Shown piece by piece: positions 36,625 through 47,029 of a stretch of 64,000 nt of DNA. The notes under the pieces were generated by a model that made no database searches, was not told the origin of the DNA, and worked only from the letters and a program-made list of their open reading frames with translations. Positions within the stretch are counted from its first letter, which is position 1. The number at the start of each line of letters is the position of its first letter. Made by a program: the position numbers and the translations under genes. Source of the stretch: Mesotaenium endlicherianum (Eukaryota; Streptophyta; Zygnematophyceae; Zygnematales; Mesotaeniaceae); contig WELA01007099.1 in the NCBI GenBank assembly GCA_009602735.1, positions 176,069-240,068 of the forward strand. Reading direction: 5' to 3'.

Positions 36625-39600
36625 ATGTCTCTTCAAATAAAGTTCATTCTCTATTTACTGTTTCTCGCAATATGGATCAACTTAGGTGTAAGCGCCTCTT
36701 TGACTGAGATTGGCTCCTACTTGAACCAATTTCCTGCAGCGGATCCCCTGGATCCTCACGGAAATGTGACAATTTACTATGATGTAGTCGAGTGGAGTAA
36801 GGGGGGTTACACTGCAGCCGTCAGGATTCAAAATTACCAGGCACATCGTTCCATAGAGAAGCCTGGTTGGAAACTTGGCTGGACGTGGAAGCACAAGGAG
36901 TACATTCAAAGCATCATTGTAATATGACAATTACATATTCATCCTGGCTATAATGCACATTGATGCCAAGATTGTGACTATCAGCTTCGTCTTTTAACAA
37001 TCTCCTGGAAATGAAACGCATTCCGTGTATGTCACCTGACAAGCAATCATCAGTTTATGGAAGTATTTATCAAGTGCCTGAGAGAAAGTGTTTCTTTGAC
37101 TGCTAACTTGAGTTCGAGAATACTGCTGGCTTCTACACTGCTGAACAGGGGGCAGAAACTATACTTCAAGGGGACTGCTCAAACATAGCTTACAACACAG
37201 GGATAACCCCTCACTGGTAAGAGGAATGCCTCAAGTCATTCTGCAGAAATAGATTTATCTTTGTTGATACAAAAAATATGTGCTGCTCCTCCGTTGTAAG
37301 CTGGTGTCTAGCTGGCTGAGGTGTGCCTGGGTTCATATGTTCTATGTTGTTTGCAGTTGTGAGGAGAAGCCTACTATCATCGATCTCCGAGCAAATTATT
37401 CTCGACCGCCGGATCAGCAGGTTGCCAATTGCTGCAGAGGTGGGGTCCTTCAGACAGTAAAGCAGAATGCAAATTTTAGCTCGTCAATGTTCCAGGTAAG
37501 ATGCGATCTTGTTTTTTAGCATTTGATACCATCTAATGATTGTTCTGCTCGCAAGTAAATATCTGTCTGAAAAAACAAATTTTTCCTCGCATTCTACACA
37601 ACACTATCAGTTTATATGGACCATCTGCCCCTTGGAGCTGGTGACAAGGTGGTGAGTCCTTGTCAATGGTTTGCATATGTCGAACATTAAGCTTACAGGG
37701 GTTGGTTTTTTAAGGCTGTTTGAGCTCATTCAATACTTGTACTAGTTCATCTAAGTGCAGATACAGGTTGGAAATGCAAAACCTACCCTTCTGTCCAAGA
37801 GCATCACAGAAAATATAACCGTGACATCGAAGATCAATGGCACCACCTTTTTAGCACAACCCAAAGTCCTGCTAATACTCAGGCCACCAGTAAATTTCAG
37901 GTAACAAAAAATATGGGCTTCAACTGTATTATGGTTTTGTTTAAATGTGTCCGGTCTGATATAGGTAGCGTTGGCTCCTCAAGCTCAGAATGCTTTCACT
38001 TTTTTAATGGGTCACTCTTGCCACAGCACTGATGGTATCCTGCTCTACAATATCTGAATTTGGACGGCTTTATCGTCCATATCTTCCTCTTCATTCTCTC
38101 TATTGCAGGCTTGGGCCCGGTTATACATGCAAAGATCCAGAAATGAGTGAGCCTGCGCTGTTTTCTGAGGATGATGGAAGGCGACAGACTCAGGTGCCAG
38201 CTCTGACCACCTTCAATTGATGTATTTCAGCCAGTCCATCATTGGAGAAAAGAACATATATACCTTCTCATGAGCTTGTTTTACCCTTAACCTCTTTGTC
38301 AAATTGCAGGCATTTAAGAGCTGGAAAGTTGTTTGCCGTTACAATCCAGTGATATCTCTGCCAGCTCCGACTTGCTGTGTGTCACTTTCAACTTTCTACA
38401 ACGAAACTATTGTGCCCTGCAAAGCATGCTCATGCGCCTGTGGCAACTTCACAAAGAGAGACATCACATGTGATCCAGGTGACTTACTTGATAGGTCCAT
38501 GTTTTACAAGTTGTAATAAGCACGTAAGCAGCTAGCTATTCCTGAATATATCCGTATGAAATACTCTTCAGTAAAGTTCATGGAGAAACATTCTCATGAG
38601 GTTCTTCGCGTTGTTTCCTGCAGGACGTCCTGAGTCTCCCTACTTGAGCCCTGTAGACAAGTCAACCGTTAAAGCTGCAGCAATTCCTGCTGCAAGGGAA
38701 TGCAGCACAGATGGCTGCCCCATCAGCATCCATTGGCATTTAGCAGTGAGTCATAATTATCCTGCTTCGGCATCTCTATGTCTCTTAGTGTCTGAATGGC
38801 TATTTGAGTGGCGTGTCTCATATGTAACTTACTTATGCTGCTCTTTGATTCTTAACTTCACTCGTTCTGGCAATGCTGCTCTTATTTTCCAACCTAAATT
38901 ATCGTTGGCAAAGAGATCTTCGTTGTCATACTTCATAGTTGGGATCATAGTTGGGAGAATTTTAATAGTCTGACGTGAGTGACAATCTTTTCCATTTGCA
39001 GGGAAATTATGTGCATTATTGGAAAGTCAAAATTACAATTGTCAATCGAAATCTTTTCAAGAATCTGACGGACTGGACTCTGGCCATTCAGGTAGTTATG
39101 CAGCAGCTTGCAGATATGCCACTCATCTCTTTATCTTGTGAACTTTCTGTCACTAGCGTATTACAAGAAATGTAGACTGCTGAAATATGCACCTGTTTCA
39201 CATATTGTCCTTATTGTGAGGAGCCCTTTGGCGATAATCCAGATATGACATATTGTCCTTATTGTGAGGAGCCCTTTGGCGATAATCCAGATATGTTGAC
39301 TGCATAAACTTCACTTACATGTTATATACGAGTGGTCTTCTTGCAGCATCCAAATCTCAACAACATATCTGAAGTGTACAACTGGAATGTGACAAGCTTA
39401 CGATCATCCAAGGAAGGAAATGATACAGCTCTCTTATATGGGGAGAAGAACTACAATGACATGATCCTTCAAGCTGGTGAATTTGGTTATCAGTCTTCTG
39501 AGATCCTCTTGGGGAAAGCAAGGAATTTCACGTTGAGCAATGGTTGGCCATTTCCGCAGGTAGAGTTTTGGGCTTTTTCCCACCTATGTACTCTTTGAGA

Positions 39601-39966
39601 AAGCATAACAATTTGAGCAATGCTTTACCTACATATAATTGCGGGCAAAAGGGTACATGAAACTTTATAGTGCGTATTTTTGTGCTTTGAGAATGTTCTG
39701 ACAAATTCGAAGCTAGTCCTGAGGCAACGCTGGTGCAAGACATTTGATTCTGATGTCTTTCTTGTTCGCAGATGGTTATGTTCAATGGTGACATGTGTGT
39801 GATGCCGGGGCATTTTCCTACTTTGCCTGCAAAACTGCCCCACATCTTTGCCCTCGTTGCACAAAAGGCGACAACGGCTGCTTCAGCAATTTCATCCCTG
39901 GTAATCTTGCCACATAGCTCGTCATACTTTGGCATATTGCTCAACCATTATTGTTGCAGATTATAA
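36625..39966 (+). CDS. COBRA-like extracellular protein
   Basis: COBRA proteins are plant cell-surface proteins that guide cellulose deposition and usually carry a GPI anchor. Ten exons fit: 36625-36918, 37149-37216, 37357-37495, 37761-37900, 38109-38193, 38310-38478, 38624-38745, 39002-39091, 39347-39559, 39772-39966, about 504 residues. Residues 1-23 are a signal peptide. Motifs in order: DPLDPHGNVTIYYDVVEW, PGWKLGWTWKHKEYI, GDCSNIAYNTGITPHCC, QVANCCRGGVLQ, LGPGYTC, the COBRA signature TCCVSLSTFYNET with CKACSCACGN, CPISIHWHLAGNYVHYWKVK, DWTLAIQHPNLNNISEVYNW, and MVMFNGDMCVMPGHFP. The C-terminal end lacks a clear small-residue site followed by a long hydrophobic tail. A possible extra intron (39900-39959) would change the last residues to a shorter tail. 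It follows PIG-T, whose complex attaches GPI anchors. Confidence 0.92.
39200..39295. repeat. Perfect 48-bp tandem duplication in a COBRA intron
   Basis: Two identical adjacent 48-bp copies (39200-39247 and 39248-39295) begin ACATATTGTCC and end CCAGATATG. They lie in the intron before exon 9. Lack of any difference between copies suggests a very recent duplication, or an assembly artefact. Confidence 0.95.
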
Positions 39967-42182
39967 AGGGATGATATCTTTATAAAGTCAATTTCTCCTT
40001 CAATGTGGAGGTCTAGACTTCTGGTTCTATGTTAGCTTCCGCCTAACATAGTACATGCTCCATATGCCTTTTTGCCTGGGGTGCAGATGAAGGAAACGAA
40101 GTAATCAACTTGGCTCAAGTGCGCGGGAGTGGTGCACATACGATATACTTATATGAGCACCAATAAGCTTCCAGGATGTTGTTCATGACTCAAAACAAGG
40201 ATGATCAAGGCTGTTTCAGTAGATGATATAGTACATTAAAGTTGCTCTAAGCTAAGGACTTCCGAGAAGCCATCGACCTTCTTGCGAGAATAAGTGTGTC
40301 TAGTACTCCACTTCAAATTTGCTTCTTTACGTAGAGTTCATATACTAAGGTACTGTCTGCGAGTACCAAATATATTTTATATGCACTTTTATCTCCATAT
40401 TACTTGAGCTTAAGGCTTAAGGTGGTCACAATGGTCACAATAATCGTTAGCCTATGTACATTCATAGCAGCAATATGCCCAAGACTGAACATTTCATTAT
40501 TTTTGGGACATTAGAAGCAGTCTATGGTAGATGCTACACCATGTCAAACAGAACATGTTGTGAAACCACATACATACACAGAAAATTGTATAAGCTGCAT
40601 ATTTGAGAAAATTTTCTAAGTTGCAATAGCGCGCTGGCAATGGTGCCTAACTCATTTTTTTTTTTGGTGAAAGTACGTGTATCACTATACCCCAAATTTG
40701 GGAGTCATAAGATGGTGAGTAAAGAACAAGGCCTTGGACATGTGCTGCAACCAGTTGGACCACATCAACTTGATTGCAATAACCAAGAATTTAAAGGAGG
40801 ACTACTAGGCTAAACTGATTATGTGAACATGAAGCATCTATTGCATCATACAGCCAAACCTTTCTGATGATTTCATAAGAAGGAAAAGTTAATTTTCCAC
40901 ACCCAAAAAAAAACAAGTACTTTCTTTGTTTAAAGAAAAGGGGTCCAAACTTTAAGTTCTTAGCTTATGTGTAGTGATTTAGAGATGATTGTATCTAATT
41001 TACATACTCAACTCAAATGAAATTGTTGAGTGCCCAATATGTACCATGTTGCTTAGTGTTGTGCCTATGCGTGTCGGACTCCATCTTGCGTGCCCTGCTT
41101 GTTGACAATGGACCAATCAATGTCGCGCGTAGCGCTTCAACTTGCACACAGAAATGTAAATTTTCAACCGCCCATTCTCACCGACTAGCCTATCACCTTG
41201 TCTAGGGCCTTCACTGCTATTGTCTAATAGAGTCATGCATCTCACACAATGTTGCTAACATAAATAGTTATACGCTCGTGTTAAGCATCATGAGCAAAAA
41301 CAATTAAGGCAAAGAAGCTAGCATTTATCGAATTTCGTTACTAAATTGGGCGAGTAAAGCAATATGGAGATACCTAAAATAACACCGACAACAATGCAAG
41401 GTAAGCAAAGCTTCCAAAGTTCAAAGAAATGCCTTTGTAGCAATCTCTACTCTTTCAAGAGTTACACAAAAAATCAAAACTTCGATAATTCAGATCAACG
41501 CTACTCTTAGTTGGTAATGAACACATGAGCATCTTAAGTGTGGAGGTTCCTCACATCTACATTCAACACTTTCGCGGTATTGGTTGCACACAAGCACTTA
41601 AATTAGCGATAGCGTAACGTACCATTGAATACTAAAGGAAAACACAAAAGCTTCACCTTTTTATTAAGGTAGAGCCATTCACATTCCTAGTTTTGTTTGA
41701 ACTTCCTAGAACTTTCCCAATCTTATTTTGCTAGAACTTAGCAAACCGTCACTGAATTCCTAAGAGTGCAAAAAGATAAATCCACTGTAGTTGGAACGCT
41801 CTAGTATTTTCTAACAGTATCTCGCAACTTCTAGAAGTTATTTTGCACTCAGGCGCATCCTTGAAGGAATTGCGGTTGTTGTCATTCGGTCGTCCACAAG
41901 ATCCGCGCACACACGCTTGAGCGCGCATTCCTTTCACCTGCCATGACACGCACGTGCAGTTGGCAACCTGAAAAGTACCAATCGCGATAATATTGATTTC
42001 AATTTTCATGTGCCTCTCAAACTATTCATCCAAGCTCGTCTCAGAGGTCCCAACAAAACATGATGGAGCAGCTTGGGCTGCCTAAGCTATATAGATTTAT
42101 TTGTTTTGACATAGCTTGATATTTGAAGTGTCAAGTCACATTGATGAAAAAAAGTATGAGATTTTTGCTGACTTGATTTGAG
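39967..42182. other. Gene-poor AT-rich stretch
   Basis: About 2.2 kb with no convincing open frame. A Thr/Cys-rich open stretch near 41017 is too short and isolated to call. It separates the COBRA-like gene from a decayed retroelement fragment. Confidence 0.55.
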
Positions 42183-42622
42183 GCACAGATGCTTGGGATC
42201 AACAGTAGTCTCACCACAAGCGTCAAAGTAGTACGCTGGTGGCAAAGGTTGTCAAGAAGCCACACGAACCCTTCAATGTATTCAAGGGGGAGCAAGATGA
42301 GGATGATCAAGAAAAGAATCGGGTGTCTTATGAATATGAGTACTATGCCATGCGGTCTAGAAGTTGTGAAGGATACTGTCGAGGAGGCTATGGAAGAGGT
42401 CTAGAGGTCGTGGAGGATACTCTCGAGGAGGCTATGAAACAAGTGGAGGCAGCTTCAAGCCAACACCAGCCTCGATAAAATTAATCTGCTACCACTGCCA
42501 AGAGACAAGACATCATAGAGATGCATGAATGAGGGAAGTTGGTGAAGCCCAACTAGTGTGGTGTGTCCTGCAATGGAACTTGGCTATAAGCTCAAAGGGG
42601 AGTCTGGGTAAAACCACTTCAG
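42183..42622 (+). mobile_element. Decayed gag/pol fragment of a chromovirus
   Basis: About 440 bp matches, in opposite orientation, the C-terminal part of gag in the intact element at 46-55 kb. The shared parts are a DAWDQQ-like start, a KVVKKPHEPFN segment, a YEYEY tract, the Arg/Gly-rich run and the start of the zinc knuckle. It then jumps to a short piece resembling the integrase-upstream part of pol (LGYKLKG). The fragment is a broken fossil with several breaks and a large internal loss, clearly older than the intact copy. Confidence 0.75.
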
Positions 42623-43381
42623 GTAAGCCGAACACATGCACCACGCGCGGGCCGAATCACGCGACACTTGATTTTGGCGCTGGGGGTACCAATTCGATAT
42701 CGATCGGTCTCACTCGCGACTCTTTTGACAAAGTTAAGAACGCGTTGCAGCAGCTCACTTATCTTCTTTATAATTCTCTGTACACGCTCTTAGCACTTAC
42801 AAGTCCTAATTAAAAGTTGTTAAGCACTTAAAGGCGAACACCTCACAACAAAGAAAAAGACTTGAGACGAAGTGTGGAGGCATTTACGCGGATTTAGGAG
42901 AGTAGAGCCTACAAAAGGTAAACTATGGCTCTTTTTGCTGCACTTCCGCCCCATTGACTTTCAGTACTGTTAATTATCATGTTTGTTATTTGCTTTGAAA
43001 AAATCGCAAACGAGTTTGGGACATTTCCACCCCGTGAATTTGTGGACAAATCCGTATAGACATGTTTAGAGATGGTTTTGTGAGGAGGAGTACGAGCGGC
43101 CTGGGAAACGCAGGGAAGTGTAAGTTTCAACATAAGCAGCATAAGAAGGGAAGAAAATTTTTTACTTCACTTTTGCCTTGGGGGCAGGTTGGGGGCAGAT
43201 TTTAGGGTAGGGGGAAGATTTGAGGATATTTGTTATTTGTTTACACAAGTTCTTATACTTACCTGAGCAGTAGTAGTCCAGTATTAGTACTACATTACTC
43301 ATTATTCACCTCTTAATTTCTTTTCTTTTGGGGTGGGCCTAGGACTGTCAGAACCAGGCCGGAAAGACCGCCCTCTATAAC
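42623..43381. other. Flank of the zinc-ribbon ORF
   Basis: No gene recognised. GC-rich at its left edge, then AT-rich. It would contain any promoter and any left terminus of the unknown element that begins at 43382. I looked for but did not see a clear terminal inverted repeat. Confidence 0.4.
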
Positions 43382-44601
43382 ATGGCATCATTCCTCAACT
43401 ACTGCAGCAATTGTGGTGCAGCAAGAGGTGTGAGACTTTTCCACTGTCAGAAGTGCAACAAGTCTTTCATGCGGGCTGTAGAAGTGGATCCTATGGGCTG
43501 GCTTGTTAACTATAAAAGACGTGTCTATAGGAGGGTGGACTCTACTCTTCAAGCAAGTGTCCGCAATAGTGATGTGAATGTGCTTAAAAACTTGTTTGAG
43601 ACTCTCTTTGCACATGTAGGCAAAGGATGTTTCCCACTATATTACTAAAACCAAGCCCATGTTTTCTTGTAGAATTCGAAGAGTGTGTTGGAGTGTAGAG
43701 GATTTGGATGCTCTTCTTTGCTTCCAATCTGTCAATTCTGATTTGGGCTATGGGGCTCCCAAATTGGTTCCAAAATCAGGAGAGGTGGTAGCTATTGTCC
43801 CCTCTTTTTTCATGGGATGGAGAATGACCAAGTCTGAAGAGAAAACTCTCACTTTAAAGTTTTCATTTTCAGTTTTAAACAGGGGGGGGCATGTTGTGAT
43901 GGCCCCTGACCAGTGTTATGATAGACTTGTTTGGAAGGCACATCATCATATTGACACTAGCACTCATATACAATATAGACTTGCAGATTACCCTCTTAGG
44001 ATGCAAGCACATGGACTTGAAGTTAAGGATGCCATGATAGAAGCAGCACAACTTGCAAGAGCTAACCTGCTACAGAAGGAACAAGAGAGGATTAAGAGAG
44101 AGAGAGAACTATAAGGGAGCTTGTGGGTTGCAAGAAGCTGCTGATTTAGCAACTCGTGAGTGGAGAATGCAAAGGTCACAGGATATGCGCACACCTGTTG
44201 AAAGAAAAGCAGATTCTGATGCACCTTTTGCACCTCAACCTCCTACTACCTCTAAGCTAGCTAAGCAAGCTGCTATACAAGTCATGAGAGAGGCAAGAGC
44301 TAAGGTTGCAGATGAAGTGAGGCAAGTGCTTCAACGCAGAGAAGGGGAAGACAGGTTGATTGCGCAACAAGAGAAGGAGCATGCTCAAGCAATGCAAGTT
44401 TTGGTAAGAGAAGGCAAGCACTTGTCATCAAAAGAGCTTATGAAGAGAGCGCGCGAGGTAGCTGCCAACAGGAAGAAGACTCCAGCTTTTCAGGTGAGCT
44501 GCATATATACATATGGTACATCTAATTTAATATTTTCTTCCTACACTAAGCATGTATTTCAACTACTCTATTTCTCCACTTGCTTCTTCTATGTCTGTTA
44601 A
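43382..44601 (+). CDS. Unknown protein with N-terminal zinc-ribbon-like Cys motif, possibly transposon-borne
   Basis: The first segment (from 43382) starts MASFLNYCSNCGAARGVRLF and then HCQKCNKSF, a CxxC...CxxC zinc-ribbon-like motif. A donor near 43615 (CATGTAGGC) and an acceptor near 43673 (TTCTTGTAG) could join it to a second segment (about 43674-44114) that includes VVAIVPSFFMGWRMT and ends in a charged helix (LLQKEQERIKRERE). That frame stops at 44112-44114. An overlapping frame continues a coiled-coil-like, Ala/Arg/Glu-rich region to about 44490. A frameshift or an unseen splice is therefore needed, so the gene may be decayed. It converges tail to tail with the Cys-rich gene on the minus strand. 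I do not recognise a family. Confidence 0.4.
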
Positions 44602-46166
44602 ATCAGATCTTGTTACAATTGGTGCCAGTTGTCGTCGCTTGAACACCACCTTCTTCCTCTTTTGTCTTTCATTTCTACTCAATGGTAGCTCTATGATGAT
44701 AGATAGAGCTCTCTTCCCACTCTCTTGATGTGTTGTCTGGCCTATCCTCCCTTTGCTATACACTCGTCCTGTAGCATCCACCGTCACCATCAATATGTGC
44801 ATGTACTCAGTAATGTGGTCTGCTGCACAAGCTACTACAAACTTGTCCTCAAAGTCTTCAGCAAGGGCCTCCACAAAAGAAGCTTTAGTTTCTCTCTCGT
44901 CGCCCGTGTCTAGTGCAGATATTGGCTCCATAAGGGCAGCCAAGCACACTCCATAAGCATCCCATGCTTCTGCATCATCAGGCTGGTTACAGAAGACTCA
45001 CTTTGCCAGCTCTACAAAGTGCTCGAGGAGGCGGTGGCACTCCCGTCCAATGAAGCTTGGCTTGGCTGTCCTATTTCTCTTCTCCCCTTTCTTCAAGGCC
45101 TTCACAGCCTCCTTAGGTATTGATGCCTTCACCTTCTCTTTCAAGAGCTTGTAGAATTCATCCTCTTTGGCTTGCCCCGGTGGTAAAAATGCATACAAAG
45201 TTCTCTCATAAAGTGTAGCTGAGATTCTCAAGTTCAAGTGCAGTACGCACACAACACAGTCATTAGGAGGTATGTTAAACAATGGTGGCTTCTTGTGTCT
45301 CTGTCCCTGGTGCTGGAGCTGGTAATCCAATCTGGCCTTAGTGCTCTCCTTCTCTAGCTTGCCTCGTGTCGTCTTCATGATGTATTTGTCCAAGTCTGAC
45401 ATACTCTCAAAATGTTTTGAACAGTGTGGACACGTCATCGGCACCTTGCCCAATTCAGGAGCATGAGCTGCAGCCTTCATCCCCTCCAAGGTGCGAAGGG
45501 CACCGCAGTGACACCTGTCGTGGATGTCCTTCGACGTGCAGAGGCACCATAAGCACGGGTATGTTGATCTTGCTCCAGTCAGCCCAAACAAGCTGTTACT
45601 AAATTTATAATCGCCACCCTGATAGAACTTGACTCTGAATAGGTCCTCTCCTACATGCAGGCCTGCTGTAATGATAGCGCCTATTTCCTCTAGCAGCCTT
45701 GAAGACACTCCCTGTATGCTATTGCAGTCATCCTGACCTTCAAAGCATACGAGGGTGCAAGTATTAGCTGCTAAATTTGTCATGCCCAAGCTGTTCTTTG
45801 TTATAATTTTGACAGTTATTGTAGTTTGGTCTACTCCCCTGTGTAGTGGTGCTGCGTCTCCTATAATTTGCACCCTTACTACTCTGCCTGGTTGGAGCTG
45901 CAGCTGTACTATGCGTTGTCTTAAAGTTTCTTGCAATGACAAGGTCACTGCCAGCCCATCTGCACTCTCTTGAGGAACCACTTGAGCGTAGATCTTGGCT
46001 GCCAGGTTCTCTACTTTCCTCGTGGAAGGCAGCTTGGGGAGGGGAATCTTGATGTTCTTGATGTACTTGGGCTCCCATAATCCTGTTGCTTGAGAGTATG
46101 TCTTTGACATGATGTTGACAAGCATTTGGTATTGCTCTTGAGAAAGCTTTAACTTGTACTTGATAG
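44563..46166 (-). CDS. Cys-rich transposase-like gene, 3' portion
   Basis: An open frame from the edge of the inserted LTR element down to 44998 carries VRVQIIGDAAPLHRGVDQTT, FYQGGDYKFSNSLFGLTGA, STYPCLWCLC, CHCGALRTLEG and CPHCSKHF: paired cysteines embedded in an otherwise transposase-like order with acidic residues (GDA..., GGD...). After a TGA at 44998-45000 the same frame goes on to 44563 with AEAWDAYGVCLAALMEPISA, FVVACAADHITEYMHILMV and GRIGQTTHQESGKRALSII. A similar order (GD, YPC-WC, late Gln/Glu near a His) appears in uncharacterised multi-copy proteins of animals and algae that look like cut-and-paste transposases. The exact superfamily is not settled by eye. The TGA may be a disabling mutation or a read-through site. 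Confidence 0.5.
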
Positions 46167-46171
46167 CCAGC
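46167..46171. repeat. Target-site duplication, left copy
   Basis: CCAGC directly left of the LTR that starts at 46172. It is matched by CCAGC at 55017-55021, just right of the other LTR. Five bases is the usual length for Ty3/gypsy integration. Confidence 0.9.
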
Positions 46172-46916
46172 TGAAATGAATCGACTTACCAAATAGGCGA
46201 TTAACAATTAATAAAGATCTTTATATCAGCAAGTAATCTTTATGGTATTTCCGTTAACTAGTTAAACGGCAAAGGACAATACACTAGCAGGGAATAATAC
46301 TCGTAAGTCAAATGCGAGTAAACTAGCATCAATGATGCAAATCAGTAAACTCATACATAAGCAAGGTTAGAAGACAGTGCGTATCAATGGCTTCTCGCCT
46401 TGGATTCAGAGTTCTCTCAGTAAGCTGTACAAGAGAGTTGGCCTCGTTTCTGAATGCCGAACTCGAGAGCAATGCCTAGCATATGTACATGGAATGAGTT
46501 TACTGTTCAACGGTCAGTGCGATGGCACCGCCTACCCGGGAGTTAACCACGTTGGTAGGACCTCGGTTAACCAAATCCACCGCCATCTCCCATCATCCCG
46601 AATAGCCATCCATCATAGGGATGTCATCTGGCTATTCATCTAGCATATCGCACTTAGATGCATATCAAGGCAGTTCGCTGCTACCGAGTACGGAAGTCAG
46701 CTGGCTGTCAAAGAATGTGTCAGCAAGCTGACTTAAGTTGACTTCAGCCTGCTGCTTTTGGCCGAGTCATTAAACTGATAATTATGTAAAGTCCAGCAGA
46801 CTGATTATTAACTAAAGTTCAGCAGACTGACTACTAACTAAAGTTCAGCAGGCTGAACTAAATTAACTATTATATTTAAATGAATATTATATCTACTAAT
46901 ATACTGATTCATTACA
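46172..46916 (-). repeat. 3' LTR of the chromovirus
   Basis: 745 bp, TG...CA (TGAAATG to ATTACA on the + strand). It contains short internal tandem repeats of an ACTAAAGTTCAGCAG-type unit near its right part, which is the U3 region in element orientation. It is almost identical to the copy at 54272. Confidence 0.95.
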
Positions 46917-46928
46917 ATCCCTCCAACT
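46917..46928 (-). other. Polypurine tract of the chromovirus
   Basis: On the - strand, TTGGAGGGAT immediately precedes the LTR, as expected for the plus-strand priming site of reverse transcription. Confidence 0.7.
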
Positions 46929-47029
46929 TAACTTGTTGTCGCCTCGACAACATTAAACTGCAAAAGCTTTAAATAAAGAAACTGACCCTGACCAGCCTCC
47001 CTTACTGACTATCTTTTCAGCCTGTCACC

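Noticed and set aside
46377-46643. 88-codon frame repeated at 46377 and 54477
   Set aside because: It lies wholly inside the LTR, opposite to the element's sense, and appears twice only because the LTR does.
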